This document shows, one piece after another, positions 23,370 through 35,068 of a stretch of DNA of 64,000 bases. Numbering within the stretch: the stretch's first letter is position 1; every line of letters begins with the position of its first letter. The notes under the pieces are model-generated. The model made no database searches, was not told where the DNA came from, and saw nothing but the letters and a program-made list of their open reading frames with translations. The translations under genes and the position numbers were made by a program. Origin of the DNA: Amaranthus tricolor (Eukaryota; Streptophyta; Magnoliopsida; Caryophyllales; Amaranthaceae); NCBI RefSeq assembly GCF_026212465.1, contig NC_080060.1, positions 15,254,141 through 15,318,140 on the forward strand, read 5' to 3'.

Positions 23370-24774
23370 GTTGATGTGCTCGTTTTTGAGCACGTTTACG
23401 ACCTTGTTGTAGTACCAAGTCTTGCAATTTAAATTGATAATATGCACATTACGCATTATTTTACCTTGTTCTTGTCTTCGGGTTGTTTCATGGTTATTTC
23501 AGGTGGTTTGGAAGACTTCAAGGTCAATGGCGATGTGTTCAAGGCTTGGACACTCTTATCGAGGTTTAGACGTGCTTATCAGAGCTTTGGTACGCATTTC
23601 TATGGTTTTCCTAGAGTCCCATAGAGTTCAAAAGATACTTTGAAGATACAAATTGGCTATGAGATGCTCTGATTCGACCGAATCAAACATCCATTTGGTT
23701 GAATGGTGTTCAGCTCGGGTGAATGAGCCTCCATTCGATCAAATTGAGTTGCTGCTTGATAGGGGTTCAGAGTCGTAGTCCTATAATCGTTGATGATTTG
23801 ACTAAGTCTGCTCTATACAATAATTTTATTATACACCTTAAATACTCCCAATGACTAGCATTAGTGGTAAGTAAGGGGTCGATCCACAAGGAAATGCTTA
23901 TGTGACAAGTAGAATTTTTATGACAATGAAGATTTTCGGGATTTGGTTTGGTGAGTTATAAAAACAATTTATGATTCAAATTTCAAAAAATAAAGTAAAG
24001 ACTAGAGTTTGGGGAGTTAACTTCTTGATTTACTAAAGGGATGGGTTGAAAATATATTTTTAATCAAGTTTTATGATGAGAAAAGTCTTTCTATTTTAGT
24101 TCCACAACTTCTGGGCATAGGAACTATACACATAATTCATCATATCATCCATGGGTTTTGCAATAGACTAAAAAAGAAGTTATAGTTTAGCCTACTACCC
24201 TCAACTATGGAGGGGTTGAGAATCAAAATAATGAGAACAAAGGCTTTAATATTCAAATGATACAAATACTCCACATTAAGTTGCACGCTTAAACCCACAA
24301 AATTCTGGAATATCTAAGTACTTTGATTGATTACCAAATGAAAACCACTTCTAACTACTAGTATTGATGAACTAATTAAATTACAACTTAAAGCTTGAAA
24401 CAAGGAATGAAAACGCTAAAGGAAGTGTTTGCATGAAGACTAGACAAGTTTCTGAACTTAAGAACTACTTAAAACACATTAAAGGGTGAATATGCAAAGG
24501 AAGAAGAGAGGATGAAGCTAAGTTCAGCTTGTGAGATGATGCTTGTATCCTTTCCTTCAGAAATTTGGAGTATTTATAGCCAATTTGATGAGCTTTGCCA
24601 CTTGCTTTCATGATGATTACAATGGTAGTCCAACAAGCAACCCCCTTCATCATTAGTAGCAGGTGAACAAGAGTTGGATGGTTGAAGCACGCAAGGGGAA
24701 AGATTGGAGGAAGCATGAGGCAAGAAATCACGGGCCAAAAAGCAAACAGTGATCCGCAGACCTAAAACAGTCGG

Positions 24775-24802
24775 GTCGACTGGTCCTGGTCGACCAGTCG
24801 AC
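24775..24802. repeat. Perfect 11-bp inverted repeat
   Basis: GTCGACTGGTC (24775-24785) and GACCAGTCGAC (24792-24802) are exact complements with a 6-nt loop. The phrase lies in the non-coding repeat region. Confidence 0.75.
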
Positions 24803-25150
24803 TGATTTATACTTGCTGTGCTACGTCTTTGAAATGGCATAACTTGGTCGTTTCTTATCGGAAATGGGCATGTGACCAGTCGTTTCAAAGCTAAAGGACC
24901 CAACTTTAAGTTACAATAAATATATATACCAAATTTTAATTTTGGTGAAGGATATGATCACTTTAATTGGACCCTTGTGTATTTGATGATCGAAAAGTGT
25001 AGCTTTGCTTTGGATGGGCTTCTTTTCATTAACTTGACTTCCCTTTTGTCACCAACGTAGTTCCTAAGGTCACCAAGTCTCCGAGAGTAAGAGGATAAAT
25101 ATAATTAGTGCTTGTGACGGCATAAATATGTACCAAAAGAGTAAAATCCT

Positions 25151-25457
25151 TATGCTTTGGACTGAAACCATATATCAAACATGGCTCCAACAAAATTTGC
25201 GGGTGTTCAGAAAAAAGGGTGCCCCTGCTGTCTATTTTGCTTCTAGATTTATTTTTCATGTAGCTTCTAGACTTGATAATAAGTGTAAGAATTTGCTCAT
25301 TGTGTAGTTAGGGTGCAGTTTGGTTGTGCTTGTCTTGTTCGATGTTTGCTTTGTGTTGCTTCCCTTTCGTGTTTTAGGAAGCGTTTTTCTTTTATAGCCT
25401 AGGTTGTAAAAGGTTTCTTTTGGAGTTAATATATTCCTCTTTTAGCTGGCAAAAAAA
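25151..25457 (+). mobile_element. 5'-truncated LINE 3' end, plus strand
   Basis: The segment ends in a run of A and is flanked by AGTAAAATCCT at 25140-25150 and 25458-25468, an exact 11-bp target duplication. Its last part (GGTTGTAAAAGGTTTCTTTT, then AATATATTCC and poly-A) resembles plant LINE 3' ends. About 307 bp remain, with no usable coding. Confidence 0.75.
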
Positions 25458-25601
25458 AGTAAAATCCTCGAAAATAAGCATAAATGGAATAAATCAAAAG
25501 AATAAAGCATAGGATGGCATAAATATGAGTGAAAATTAGGGGATAAAATGTACATAAATCATTCGTATCACTGCTCCTGATTAAAAAGCTTGGAAAAATT
25601 T

Positions 25602-26818
25602 ATTTTTTTTTTTTTGCGAAAAGGTAAGTAGTATTAGAACAGTTTTTTGCGAAAAGGTAAGTAGTATTAGAACAGAAAAAACTGTACAAGAGTACCAGAA
25701 CATACAATAGGAACATCAACCACCCTTGGTCTTAGTGACTTTAATAGCATCATTCTCTAACCCTGAAGCCACCTTCTAGGAAGGGTTCAAAAGGGAAGAG
25801 CAATCATGTGCTGGCCACTAAGAGAGCACATCACCAACCAAAAACAACTAGCTTAAGACGAATACAAACCAGTTTTTATCAGTACAAGATACTTTCTTAG
25901 GCATTACACTAACAATTCGCCAGTAAACCTCTTTAGTGACTCTCTCAACAGTGCTTTGGTGACTTGCTATGCATTTCCGCCAGACTGCAGCATTCCTTTG
26001 CTTCCAAATGTTGTACATTAGAGCAGCATAGGTGCACTGGATCACTCTCCTTCGAAACCTGCCATTACATGGTTTTTGCAGCCAAGTACTGAGCTGGGTC
26101 AAGTCCGCTATTGAGACATTAATCCCAATTTGGTCCTCCAACAGTTTCCTGCAGGTAGAGGCATAAGGACAAGTAATGAAAATATGTTCACAAGTTTCAA
26201 GCTCCTGTTCACACAGAGGACAAAGCTCATCTGTTTGAATCTGCATCTTTTTCAGCCTGTCCTTTGTCTGGACTCTCCTCCATATCACTAGCCAACATAA
26301 GAAGCTATGTTTAGGGATGTTGAGATTATTCCAAACCCATCCTGCCCAATCAACTTCTTGTCCTTCCCCTCTTAGCCATTTATAGCCACTAGAGGTCGTG
26401 TATCTTTTATGCTGAAACACCCATTTGTTGCCATTGTAACCACTTCTGAATCTATCTTTAACTTGGCATAATTGCTTCCAATACCAACTGGCAGCCGAAG
26501 TTGGGGAGTAGCTCTTCCAATCCTTGTCTTTCAGATAAATATGGTTGATCCATTTTACCCACAAGTTATCAGCCTTACTAGCAATGGACCATACATACTT
26601 ACCTAGCAACGCTAAATTCCAGGCATGGCTCTCTTTCAGCCCCAGTCCTCCTTCTCTTTTTTTTCTACATATCAAGTCTCAGGCAACTAAGGGGGTCTTG
26701 TGGCTGGCGACCTTACCACCCCATAAGAAATTCCTGCAGGCACTAATGACTCCCTCAATAACCTGTTTAGGAAGAATGAAGATGGAGGACCAATAACAGT
26801 GCATACTCAACAGGACAG
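25602..26818 (-). mobile_element. 5'-truncated LINE, minus strand, with 15-bp duplication
   Basis: AGCTTGGAAAAATTT occurs at 25587-25601 and again at 26819-26833, an exact 15-bp duplication. The poly-A tail appears as poly-T at 25603-25615. The insert carries the 3' part of a LINE ORF2 on the minus strand. Just inside the tail a 33-bp unit (25610-25642) is repeated once in tandem (25643-25675). Confidence 0.92.
25848..26818 (-). pseudogene. LINE reverse transcriptase C-terminus with zf-RVT domain
   Basis: The frame enters at the truncation point with CYWSSIFILPKQVIEGV and FLWGG, meets a TGA-type stop at about 26679, then continues in the same sense with CRKKREGGLGLKESHAWNLA. The RT zinc-binding domain follows: WNNLNIPKHSFLCWLVIWRR, DRLKKMQI, CPLCEQELETCEHIFITCPY. 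It ends at 25848. The endonuclease and RT core are missing because of 5' truncation. Plant L1-type LINEs have this tail. It is a dead copy. Confidence 0.88.
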
Positions 26819-28140
26819 AGCTTGGAAAAATTTTAGAAGAGGCGAATGATGCCCTATTCGGTCGAATGAGATACATTCGGGCGAATGGCAAAGTTATTCG
26901 GTCAAATGGATGCTTGAACCTCAATTTGGCTTCAACATTGCTGGAAAGAATGAATGACACACCATTCAATCGAATAGATGCTCATTCAGTCAAATGAGAG
27001 GTCCAATCGGCCAAATGGACCTGCTGCGCATAAATTGATTTTTTTGCAAACTGAATTTGAGGGCTATTTTAGGGGTTTCTTTCCCTTTTGTTCTTAGGCT
27101 AAAAATACACCCCTATTTCTATATAAACCTCTATGCCTACTATGAGAGCTACTTGCATCATGTTAGAACATCAATCCTTTATGATTTCATTTACATTTCT
27201 TGCCCTGGATTAGTTTAAGCTTTCTTTGATGCTTTTCTTTGTTGCTTTTCTCTATATTTAAGTCTTATTTTCAAGCTTTATATTTGGATTCAAGTTCCTT
27301 TCATTCAAGTACTTCATTTATGTAAATTTTATTTCTTTATCGCTTTCATGTCATTTAATGCTTTCATTCATGGTTTTGTTTGATTTCATTGCTTTCCTTA
27401 TTGTTCTTGTTCATCATTTATTGCTTTAATAGAGTAGATGTTGCTTTCATCAATTTATTGCTTTCTCTATTCCTTCTTATTGATTTCATTCTAGTTCATT
27501 TATGTCTTATTTCATAGCTTTGTTCATTGCTTATTCCCTAGTTAGTTTATATTTGAGTTAGTAGTTTTCTAAGGGGTTTTAATTAGTAAAACCCTAGGAA
27601 TGGTCTTGTTCTTCATTGTTTACGATTAGGGTTTGAGGTTAATGATGATAGTTTTTTGATATTCGATACGAATCTTTCCCTGGCACTCCTTGGGAGACAT
27701 AAGGTGATTATAAGTCGTTCGTTAGACTTGTAGGGCCATCAACTTTCTCTCGTTATCTTGAGTGTCTTGATTGGTTGTTGTTTGATCCGTCTTTACCTAG
27801 CTTATCCTTTTTCCATATCGACCTTCCTAGGGTGGAAATAATCTATCCCCGCTTGTCTTTGATCGTTTTATATCGTTTTATAAAACGATAGTGTTGGGAT
27901 TATAAATCAATAAACAGAAATAAAACAAAAATAATCTATCCCTTGACCTAGTTTATTGTTTTATAATTCCAACCCTATTAGGGTATCCAAACTCCTCTAT
28001 AACAACTCTTGTTGCTAATGAAAACAACCATACTTGAATTCCAGTTTGACATGCATTGTCCGAGCGTCTACGTACCTTTATAGCACAATTCACCGCACCC
28101 AAACTACCATGCACAATTTGACTACTAACCCCTTATGATC

Positions 28141-28736
28141 GAGGTCCTAACAATAGTTAAACATCAAAAACCACGTATTAGAACATGCACATACATACAC
28201 ATCATTTCATACTATTAATGCCCACTATACGTCACAAATAACAAAGGTTTAACCACTAAATTCTATTGCACACAAACATCAAAACAAATAGTAGCTTAAA
28301 TGGAGCTTTTAGCCAATTTAAGTACTCCAACGGAAAAGCTGACTTCACCATTGCATCCAGAACATCGCTCCCTTAATAAGCGTTGACTCATCGCCTGTAG
28401 TAACGACTCGTCGCTTTCCTCTGGATTATTTTCTAACAGTTTAGAACATTGGTGATGAGTTGTGGTTTTTAACAGCATCTCGTTGCTATCTCTGGAAGAA
28501 ATTGTTCATTAGTTTTTTATTTATATATACCCATTTAATTTAATTTAACTTAATTTATTTTTAATCTTATGATGATGCTTCTAATCGTTAATTCATCAGT
28601 GTAAGCCAAAAACCATGATACATTTAAATCATGTTTTTATCCAAAAGACTCAAGAACATATATACGTAAATTTTCTTTTTCATCAAAGTTCATTCATAAA
28701 CATTAAAAGTGCAATTTAAGCACACATAATTATAAA
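28141..28736. other. Spacer between repeat DNA and MULE 1, no gene seen
   Basis: A 60-codon minus frame at 28296-28478 contains SKLLENNPEESDESLLQAMS but shows no family I recognise. The rest is AT-rich. Confidence 0.35.
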
Positions 28737-29005
28737 GAAAATTGTAAATAACTGCCGCAATGTTTGAGTGTTTTGCGAATCATAGCCGCAAAGTTTTTTT
28801 TTGCGAATTACAGCCATCAAATATTAAATGTTGACAGTGTTCAGGCCACATGACCGGATCCGTACATTTTGACCTAATTTTGTCGGTTTTTACCTTTGAC
28901 TTTTCACTCTCACCCATGACTTAACCACACTAGTTAACTCCCAACTCCCTCATTTAATTTTTAAATAATTTACCCCCAACCACTGTAATCAATCTTCCAT
29001 CATTA
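28737..29005 (+). repeat. Left TIR of MULE 1
   Basis: About 270 bp, complementary to 33535-33802 at roughly 80-85 percent by eye. A possible transcription start and leader for the transposase lie at its inner end. Confidence 0.88.
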
Positions 29006-29271
29006 TTTTTGCGCACAAACCTGTACATCAATCTTCATCGCCATTGAAGCTTCTTCTCTGTCCGCCATTGTTAACCATCGAACAAGATAAGTTCTTACAC
29101 TTTTTCTCCTAAATTCTTTAAGCTTTGGGTTTTAAGGATTTTAATTGTTAAAGCATTTAGATTTTTTTTAATTTTGTTTACAATTTCTTCCCATTTCTTC
29201 CCTTTAACTTTATTTTAGGGTTGTTTGATTTTGAAATTGATTTATGTTCTGTATGTTAATTGAAATTCCAA

Positions 29272-32200
29272 ATGCCCATTTCTAATGACTCAGTGACTTT
29301 ACCGCTCTTTCATGGTGGCAGGTTTAAAGTGTAGGTGATACAGTAAGTTATACGGATGCGTATGTTACTGATATAGTTGTTCCTATTTTTAAGAGGTGTC
29401 GTAATTATGCCTATGGTACTGTTAGGAGGACAATGAATTTAAAGTCTCCTTTTAAATTATGGTACAAGAAGAAAGGGATGACTTTAGGGGATGGTAAGAA
29501 AGTCATAACATGTAAAGATGCAGTATTTGCTTTAGGTACATTGGATGAGGAAGGTTTTGTCTCATTGTATTTGATTATGAATGAATGGTGCCCACAAAAG
29601 GGGACCACAACTAAGGTTAGGAGGAGCCCTAGGAATTTGACCAAACCCTCAAAAGATTCTCCTAGTAGACCACAACTAATATAAGTCATCTTCTAGCTTT
29701 TCCCAACCATTACCTGAGTGTGAGGTACTTGAGGTATTAAACATCAAATCACTTGCAACAAAACTACCCCAACAAAGTAAACACCCTAGCTAAATCTATT
29801 TCCACAACTAAACCTGAAAGGCAGAAACTTCCAATTAAGAGAAAGGCAGTTTCTTGACTAAATCCACCTCCTCCTCCACCATCACCACCCCCACAACCAC
29901 AAACCAACCCAAAAGAAAGCAAGTAGCAAGAAGAGGACCTACTCCTGTTAAAAAAATAGTGAAACCTTATGAAAGAAATACTATAAGCTTCTTCTCAACC
30001 ACTACCTCCTCCTTCTCTTGAAGCTTCTACTCAACCACTACCTCCTCCTTCTTATGAAGCTTCTTCTCAAGCACCACCTCCTCCACCTTCTGCACAACCT
30101 GTTATATAGGAAAGCACAATTCACCTCCACCTCCACCACCTCCCCCTTCACCTACTCCCCCTCCTCCACAACCGGAAACACAACTTGACAAATCTAAAGC
30201 AACCAAAAAAAAAAGGCAGAAGAAGGTAAAGACAAGAGTTGGTCTTATAAGGTTAAAAGCAAGGGAAAGGCAAAGGCAAAGGTCAAGCCTAAAGTTAAAA
30301 AGACATTGTTTGTGAGTGATGATTATGATATTGATTTAGAAGGTGATGATTTTGATGATGCTATAGAGGAAGATTTGTTTTCAGAGCATATTGGTGAGTT
30401 TTTCCTTGATGATGTGGATAGGAAAGTAGGGGGTATTGGGAAATTTGGTAAGGAACATCCAAAAAACGCAACAAATGATGATGAAAAGAAGTTTGAATAT
30501 GAGGAGCTTCATTCTGAAGATCTAGAAGAGGGTGAAAATAGGTATCTTGTATTCAATACAGAGACTGATTTCATTGGGTAAATTACACTCAAAGTTTGTT
30601 TGGTTTTTCTAAGTGTTGAAGTTTTAAGGGTTGTTGTGCAACAACATACTATAAAAAACAAGTATGAATTCTATTCTCAGCACAACAATCCAAAAAGGTT
30701 TGATGCATTTTGTGTAGATAGGTGTTCCAAATGTCCATGGAAAAGTAAAAGAGCTGTAAGAAGTAGGTGTGTATGTGAGAAATACACTTGCAATTTTTAT
30801 ATTTATGCTAGTCAGTTAAGAGATGAAGAAACAATGTAAATTAAGACATGTAAGTTAGATCATCAATGTTGGAGTAAACATCATACTAAGAAGTTGAAAG
30901 CTCGATTCCTAGTCATTAGGTATTTAGAGGTATGGAGAAGGTACATTGAGTGGGATTTATTTAAGGGATTGCAAAGTAAAGTGAAAGAGGGTTGTTGGTT
31001 ACCACAAGTGTTGGTATGTTAGGGGTAGGGCTAGGTCTAAGGTAATGTTGTATGGATATGGTGCAGAACAATATAAAAGGGTCTTTGATTATGCAACTGC
31101 TATTAAAAAATACAACCCTGGGAGCAGTGTCATTGTTAGAGTAAGATCTACATGGGTAAACACACCATTGTTTTAGGGTGTGTTCATGTGCCTTAAGCCA
31201 ATACTAGATGGTTTTATGACTAGTTGTAGACCTATTATAGGCTTAGAAGGGTGTCATCTAACAGGGGGCATACCTTGGTGTTTGTTTGATATCAGTTGGT
31301 GTAGATGAGAATAACAATATTTACCAACTTGCATGGGCTATTGTTGATGTGGAGGATCATCATACTTAGAGTTGGTTTATGACACTTCTTTGTGAGGCAT
31401 TGGTTACTAAAAAGGAAAAGGATACATATTCGTGTCCGATAGACAAAAGGGTCTACTCAAGGTCCTTAACCATTGTGTTCTAGAAGCATCTTCAAGATAC
31501 TGTTGAGACATTTACGGAGCAATTTCAAGCAAAAATAGGTCGGTGAAGCTTATAAGTACATTTTGTGGTCTGCTGCTAAGGCTACTAATGAGGTATACTT
31601 TTAAGCTTACCATTTTTGGCATTTATACTTTACATATGTTGTTTATTTTTTGTTTTGCATCTGTTGTGTTTAATCTTAGGCAAAATTCAAGGAGAAGATA
31701 ATTGAGTTGTAGTATCTGAATAGTAAGGCTCATACATATATGGATTTAATTCCTCCATCAACACGGAGTAGGCATGCTTTTGAACATGTTGCAAATATAA
31801 CATGATGCTCAACAACATGTGTGAATCCTTCAACTGTGTTTTAAAGCCAGCAAGGGACGAAGTAATCTTGACTCAGATGGAATAGATGTGAAGGTATATG
31901 ATGCAAAGGCATTATAACAAAAGGGAGGGAGTTGGAGCATTAGAAAGTGGATTGATGCCATATGTTAAAAAGCAATTTGATTGGGCGAAGGAAGCTTAAA
32001 AAGGTTGTGTTGTTATGATACAAGTTGTACATTGTTTGAAGTGGACTACAAAGATCAGACATGTTTAGTTAACTTGGAGGAGAGGTCTTATTCTTGCTAC
32101 AGGTGGCAACTGACTGGAATCCCATGTCATCATGTTTATGTCACTATAATGAAGAATAGGGGTAGTCTAGAAGAATTTGTAGATGAATATTACAGAAGGA

Positions 32201-32718
32201 AACCTATGCAAAGGCTTATGCACCTGTAATTAAGCCCATGCTTGGACCTTCTGACTGGGAGAAAACTCCACATGCCCAACCTGATCCACCCTCTTATAAA
32301 AAGCTTTTTAAAAGACCATCTAAAAAGAAGAGGAAGTTGGATCCTGATGAGAAGAAGAGCAATAAAAAGCAAAATATTGGAGTTGACAAAGTTTGAAGGG
32401 AGGTTGGCAAGAAAAATAGATATTTAGATTGCATGGAACTTGGACATAATAATAGAAAATGCACAGCCATAAAACCACCACCACCACCACCAAGCCAAAG
32501 TTTCAAAAATAAAAGGAGGCAGACCACAACAAGAAGATGCTTATATTACAAAACAAGAACTCAACGGCTTAAGAAACAAGAATGTGGCGTTGTCAACCCT
32601 TCTCAAGCTTCAACTTCAAATGTTAACTTGTCTCAACCTTAAATTGTTGTTAATGGGCAGGAATACCCAGATAGCCCAGTTCTTGTTTGTGTTTGAAGAT
32701 GGGCAGGATTATGTATGA
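29272..32718 (+). pseudogene. Mutator-like (MURA) transposase, many stops
   Basis: ATG at 29272 (MPISNDSVTLPLFHGGRFK) matches the N-terminal plant MULE motif. YKKKGMTLGDGK and ALGTLDEEGF follow, then a Pro-rich linker (29690-30180) and an acidic block (DDYDIDLEGDDFDDA). Next come the MuDR DNA-binding region (NPKRFDAFCVDRCSKCPWKS), the catalytic core (GCRPIIGLEGC-like reading SCRPIIGLEGCHLTGG, and ENNNIYQLAWAIVDVE across frames) and SRHAFEHVAN. The SWIM finger reads YSCYRWQLTGIPCHHV; the first Cys of the CXC pair is replaced by Tyr. A GT-AG intron is likely at about 31592-31680. More than ten stops and several frameshifts show it is inactive. End coordinate is approximate. Confidence 0.85.
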
Positions 32719-33073
32719 ACTATTTTAGTAGGAGTATCTATGAACTATTTTAGTTTATGTTAGTCAGTTTGTATGTTTACTAAGCTATTGGTTTATGTAT
32801 TTTGATGGTTTGAAACATTTAAACATTTTGATGATGGACAAAAGTTAATCACAAGATGATATTATGAAATAGATGATTCATATATATTGCTTGCAAAATA
32901 CTTCAAGTACTTCCATTACATGACTTCAAAAAACAACAGTAGGGGAACAATACCAATGTTCCACAACCAACATACTTTAGCACATTACAACCTTAAACAA
33001 AGTAACTAATAAACCAACTAACAATAACAACAACAAGGGTACAGTTGATAACGAATCCACATCTCCAAACCCT

Positions 33074-33376
33074 CTATGGATACAGCATCTTCATCATCAC
33101 TTGATTAATAGTAGTCTTTCTCAACTTTTTGTTAGCCAGATCTAACCTCTTTCTCATAGCATCAACATCTTTTTGAAGCATTTTGCTTTCTTTCATTAGC
33201 ATCAAGATCACATCTTTTTGCCATTATGTCATGCTTTTGTCAACCCACCTAAAAATAATGCATCCCCTGGTGTTGTTGACAACATCATAATCAGGACAAG
33301 CAACAAAACTTCATCCAGGGTTATCATTAGTCCAACCCCTTTGAACAAAAACATCATATCCACAAAAACACTCCAT
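33074..33376 (-). pseudogene. GRF-type zinc-finger protein, second gene of MULE 1
   Basis: From ATG at 33376 the minus strand reads MECFCGYDVFVQRGWTNDNP, stop, SFVACPDYDVVNNTRGC, then IIFRWVDKSM, stop, WQKDVILMLMKESKML and a basic coiled coil to TAG at 33074. Cysteines in CFCG, ACP and RGC followed by FRW define the GRF zinc finger. The first stop stands where family members have Arg (CGA to TGA). A possible leader intron, GTAAGC (33474) to TTGCCAG (33381), precedes the start. GRF fingers bind nucleic acid in other proteins; the role here is unknown. Confidence 0.72.
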
Positions 33377-33534
33377 TGGACTGGCAAAGGTTTGAGAAGA
33401 ATTCAAATTATTAACACTTATTGAAATACAATAACGATAGAAAATTAAAAATAAAGCTTTAAGAATAAGCTTACCTTCAGCAACAATAGAGGTGGCTGAG
33501 AACAAAAGGTGTTTGAAGAAGATGGATGTTACAG

Positions 33535-33802
33535 TGGTTTGGGGGTAATTTATTTGAAAACTGAATGAGGGAGATGGGTAGTTGAGTAGTTAAGTTAATG
33601 TATTAACTAATGTGGTTACGTCATGGGTGTTAGTGGAAAGTCAAAGGTAAAAAACCGGAAAAATTAGGTCAAAATGTATGGATCCGGTCATGTGGCCTGA
33701 ACACTGTCAACATTTAATATTTGGTGACAGTAATTCGCAAAAAAAAATTACTGCTATAATTTGCAAAACACTGAAACTTTACTGCAGTTATTTCCAATTT
33801 TC
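33535..33802 (-). repeat. Right TIR of MULE 1
   Basis: Inverted copy of 28737-29005. It lies upstream of the GRF relic and could have carried its promoter, as the left TIR could for the transposase. Confidence 0.88.
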
Positions 33803-34662
33803 TCTATATTATATTTACATATTGTTTTATATATAAAGATTTTTTTAGTTAAAGTAACCAATCGAAGTTTCGCAATATAGTTAATTATACGCTTATCATG
33901 AACGACTCATATAATTTTTTTTCCTTAAATAAATACATCATACCGATATACTTTTATTCAATAATCAAGAACAAAGAACATGACGAAAACATCTAATTAT
34001 GATCTTAAACCATTGAAATCTTATAAAAGTTTAAGAATATTAAGAAATTCACCATGGCAAAAAGGTATAGATTTATTTAAAACACCAATAAAATCAAATG
34101 AGTACAAGCCAAATTCCCCTTCCTTCTCCATCCTCTTGGACCGAGAATCACTTACACACACAAGGAACTTTTCCAAAATTTTATTTGTGATTTGTTAGCA
34201 TGGGAATGCAGGATTTTAGGGTTGTAAATAAATAGGAGTAAACTCTTTAGGTTAATAATGGCCTTAACAAGCATTAACGGATGGAATAATAAATATTTTC
34301 ACAAATTTTCTAAAATTTCTCGGTATCCAAAGGTAATTAAGAGGTATAAAGAGGATTCAAGGATGGAATTTCTAAATTCTTGCTCTTGTTCTAGCCTGTA
34401 AATGAATTGTTTAAGGAGTGTACATGAAAAGGAGAAATGTCTTTATGTCTATGATGATCATAAAATGCATTAATAGAGGAGTTACAAGGCTTCAATACAC
34501 CTCATCCACTCCCTCGTTACAACCGAATCCCTTCTCCTTTATTAATTGTTAGGTACAATATAAACGTAACGATTAAACGTTATGCCACAAAAATATCACA
34601 TGATGAACACGTTAGACGATTAAGGACTCAAATTATAATTTTATTCATCTAAAATAAATATT
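33803..34662. other. AT-rich spacer, one unassigned frame
   Basis: A 72-codon plus frame at 33980-34198 (MTKTSNYDLKPLKSYKSLRI) has a reasonable composition but no motif I recognise. It is not called as a gene. Confidence 0.3.
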
Positions 34663-34937
34663 CTACCTCCGTTTCTTTTCAAACGTCTTATTTTCTTTTT
34701 TGAGTATTATTCATCAATCACTCTTAATTTTAATTTATTCTTATTTTGTAATTTATTCTTAATCCATGAATTAAAACAGTCAAATGGGATCTTATTTGAT
34801 TCATCTCAACATAAGGAATATTAATATCTACTTTTTATAATTTTTAATCATAAACAAGTAAAAATATTAAAGATTGAATTAGTGCATTGGCAAACGTGCA
34901 AAAAGCAAATGGGACATTTGAAAAGAAACAGAGGGAG
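34663..34937. mobile_element. Stowaway-like MITE
   Basis: Ends are CTACCTCCGTTTCTTTTCAA and the complement of TTGAAAAGAAACAGAGGGAG, the CTCCCTCCGT end of Stowaway elements. The right side is flanked by TA (34938-34939); the left TA has become TT. Length 275 bp, no coding. Confidence 0.85.
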
Positions 34938-35068
34938 TATTAAATTTATATTTAGGCATCGTTTTTAACGGGGTGTTATAGTTAACATGAAGATACGAAC
35001 AAGGTAAACAAGAGATCAATTTTTTTTCCACGATAGAAAATTTGGAATTTTTAATAAAAAATTATCAC

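Larger units (their letters stand above)
23370..28140. other. Non-coding retroelement-like DNA hosting two LINE insertions
   Basis: No gag or pol is visible outside the LINEs. The region has phrases often seen in plant LTR-element non-coding parts: GTAAGGGGTCGATCCACAAG-like at about 23870, ATTCGTATCA at about 25562, and multiple ATTCGGTCGAATG-like repeats at 23670-23760 and 26838-27030. The flanks of the second LINE join into one continuous sequence once one 15-bp duplication copy is removed. I could not define LTR borders, so the family is unknown. 27000-28140 continues as T-rich, non-coding DNA. Confidence 0.45.
28737..33802. mobile_element. MuDR-like MULE 1 with long TIRs and two convergent relic genes
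   Basis: Inverted repeats of about 270 bp bound the element: 28737-29005 and 33535-33802. Both start GAAAATTG(T/G)AAATAACTGC and share TTAAATGTTGACAGTGTTCA and CATGACCGGATCC. Between them are a MURA-type transposase relic (plus strand) and a GRF zinc-finger relic (minus strand), both reading inward. No perfect 9-bp target duplication remains. Confidence 0.88.

Noticed and set aside
23422..23643. Two overlapping plus frames
   Set aside because: Short, no motif, inside non-coding repeat DNA.
24574..24903. 109-codon minus frame in repeat DNA
   Set aside because: No similarity recognised, and it overlaps the GTCGAC hairpin. Composition looks random.
25029..25259. 76-codon minus frame
   Set aside because: It spans the border of the truncated LINE insertion, so it cannot be an ancestral gene.
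28296..28478. 60-codon minus frame with SKLLENNPEESDESLLQ
   Set aside because: Composition is plausible, but no family, splice context or neighbour supports it.
28725..33815. A 9-bp target duplication around MULE 1
   Set aside because: The flanks AATTATAAA and TCTATATTA do not match in any register tried, so none is claimed.
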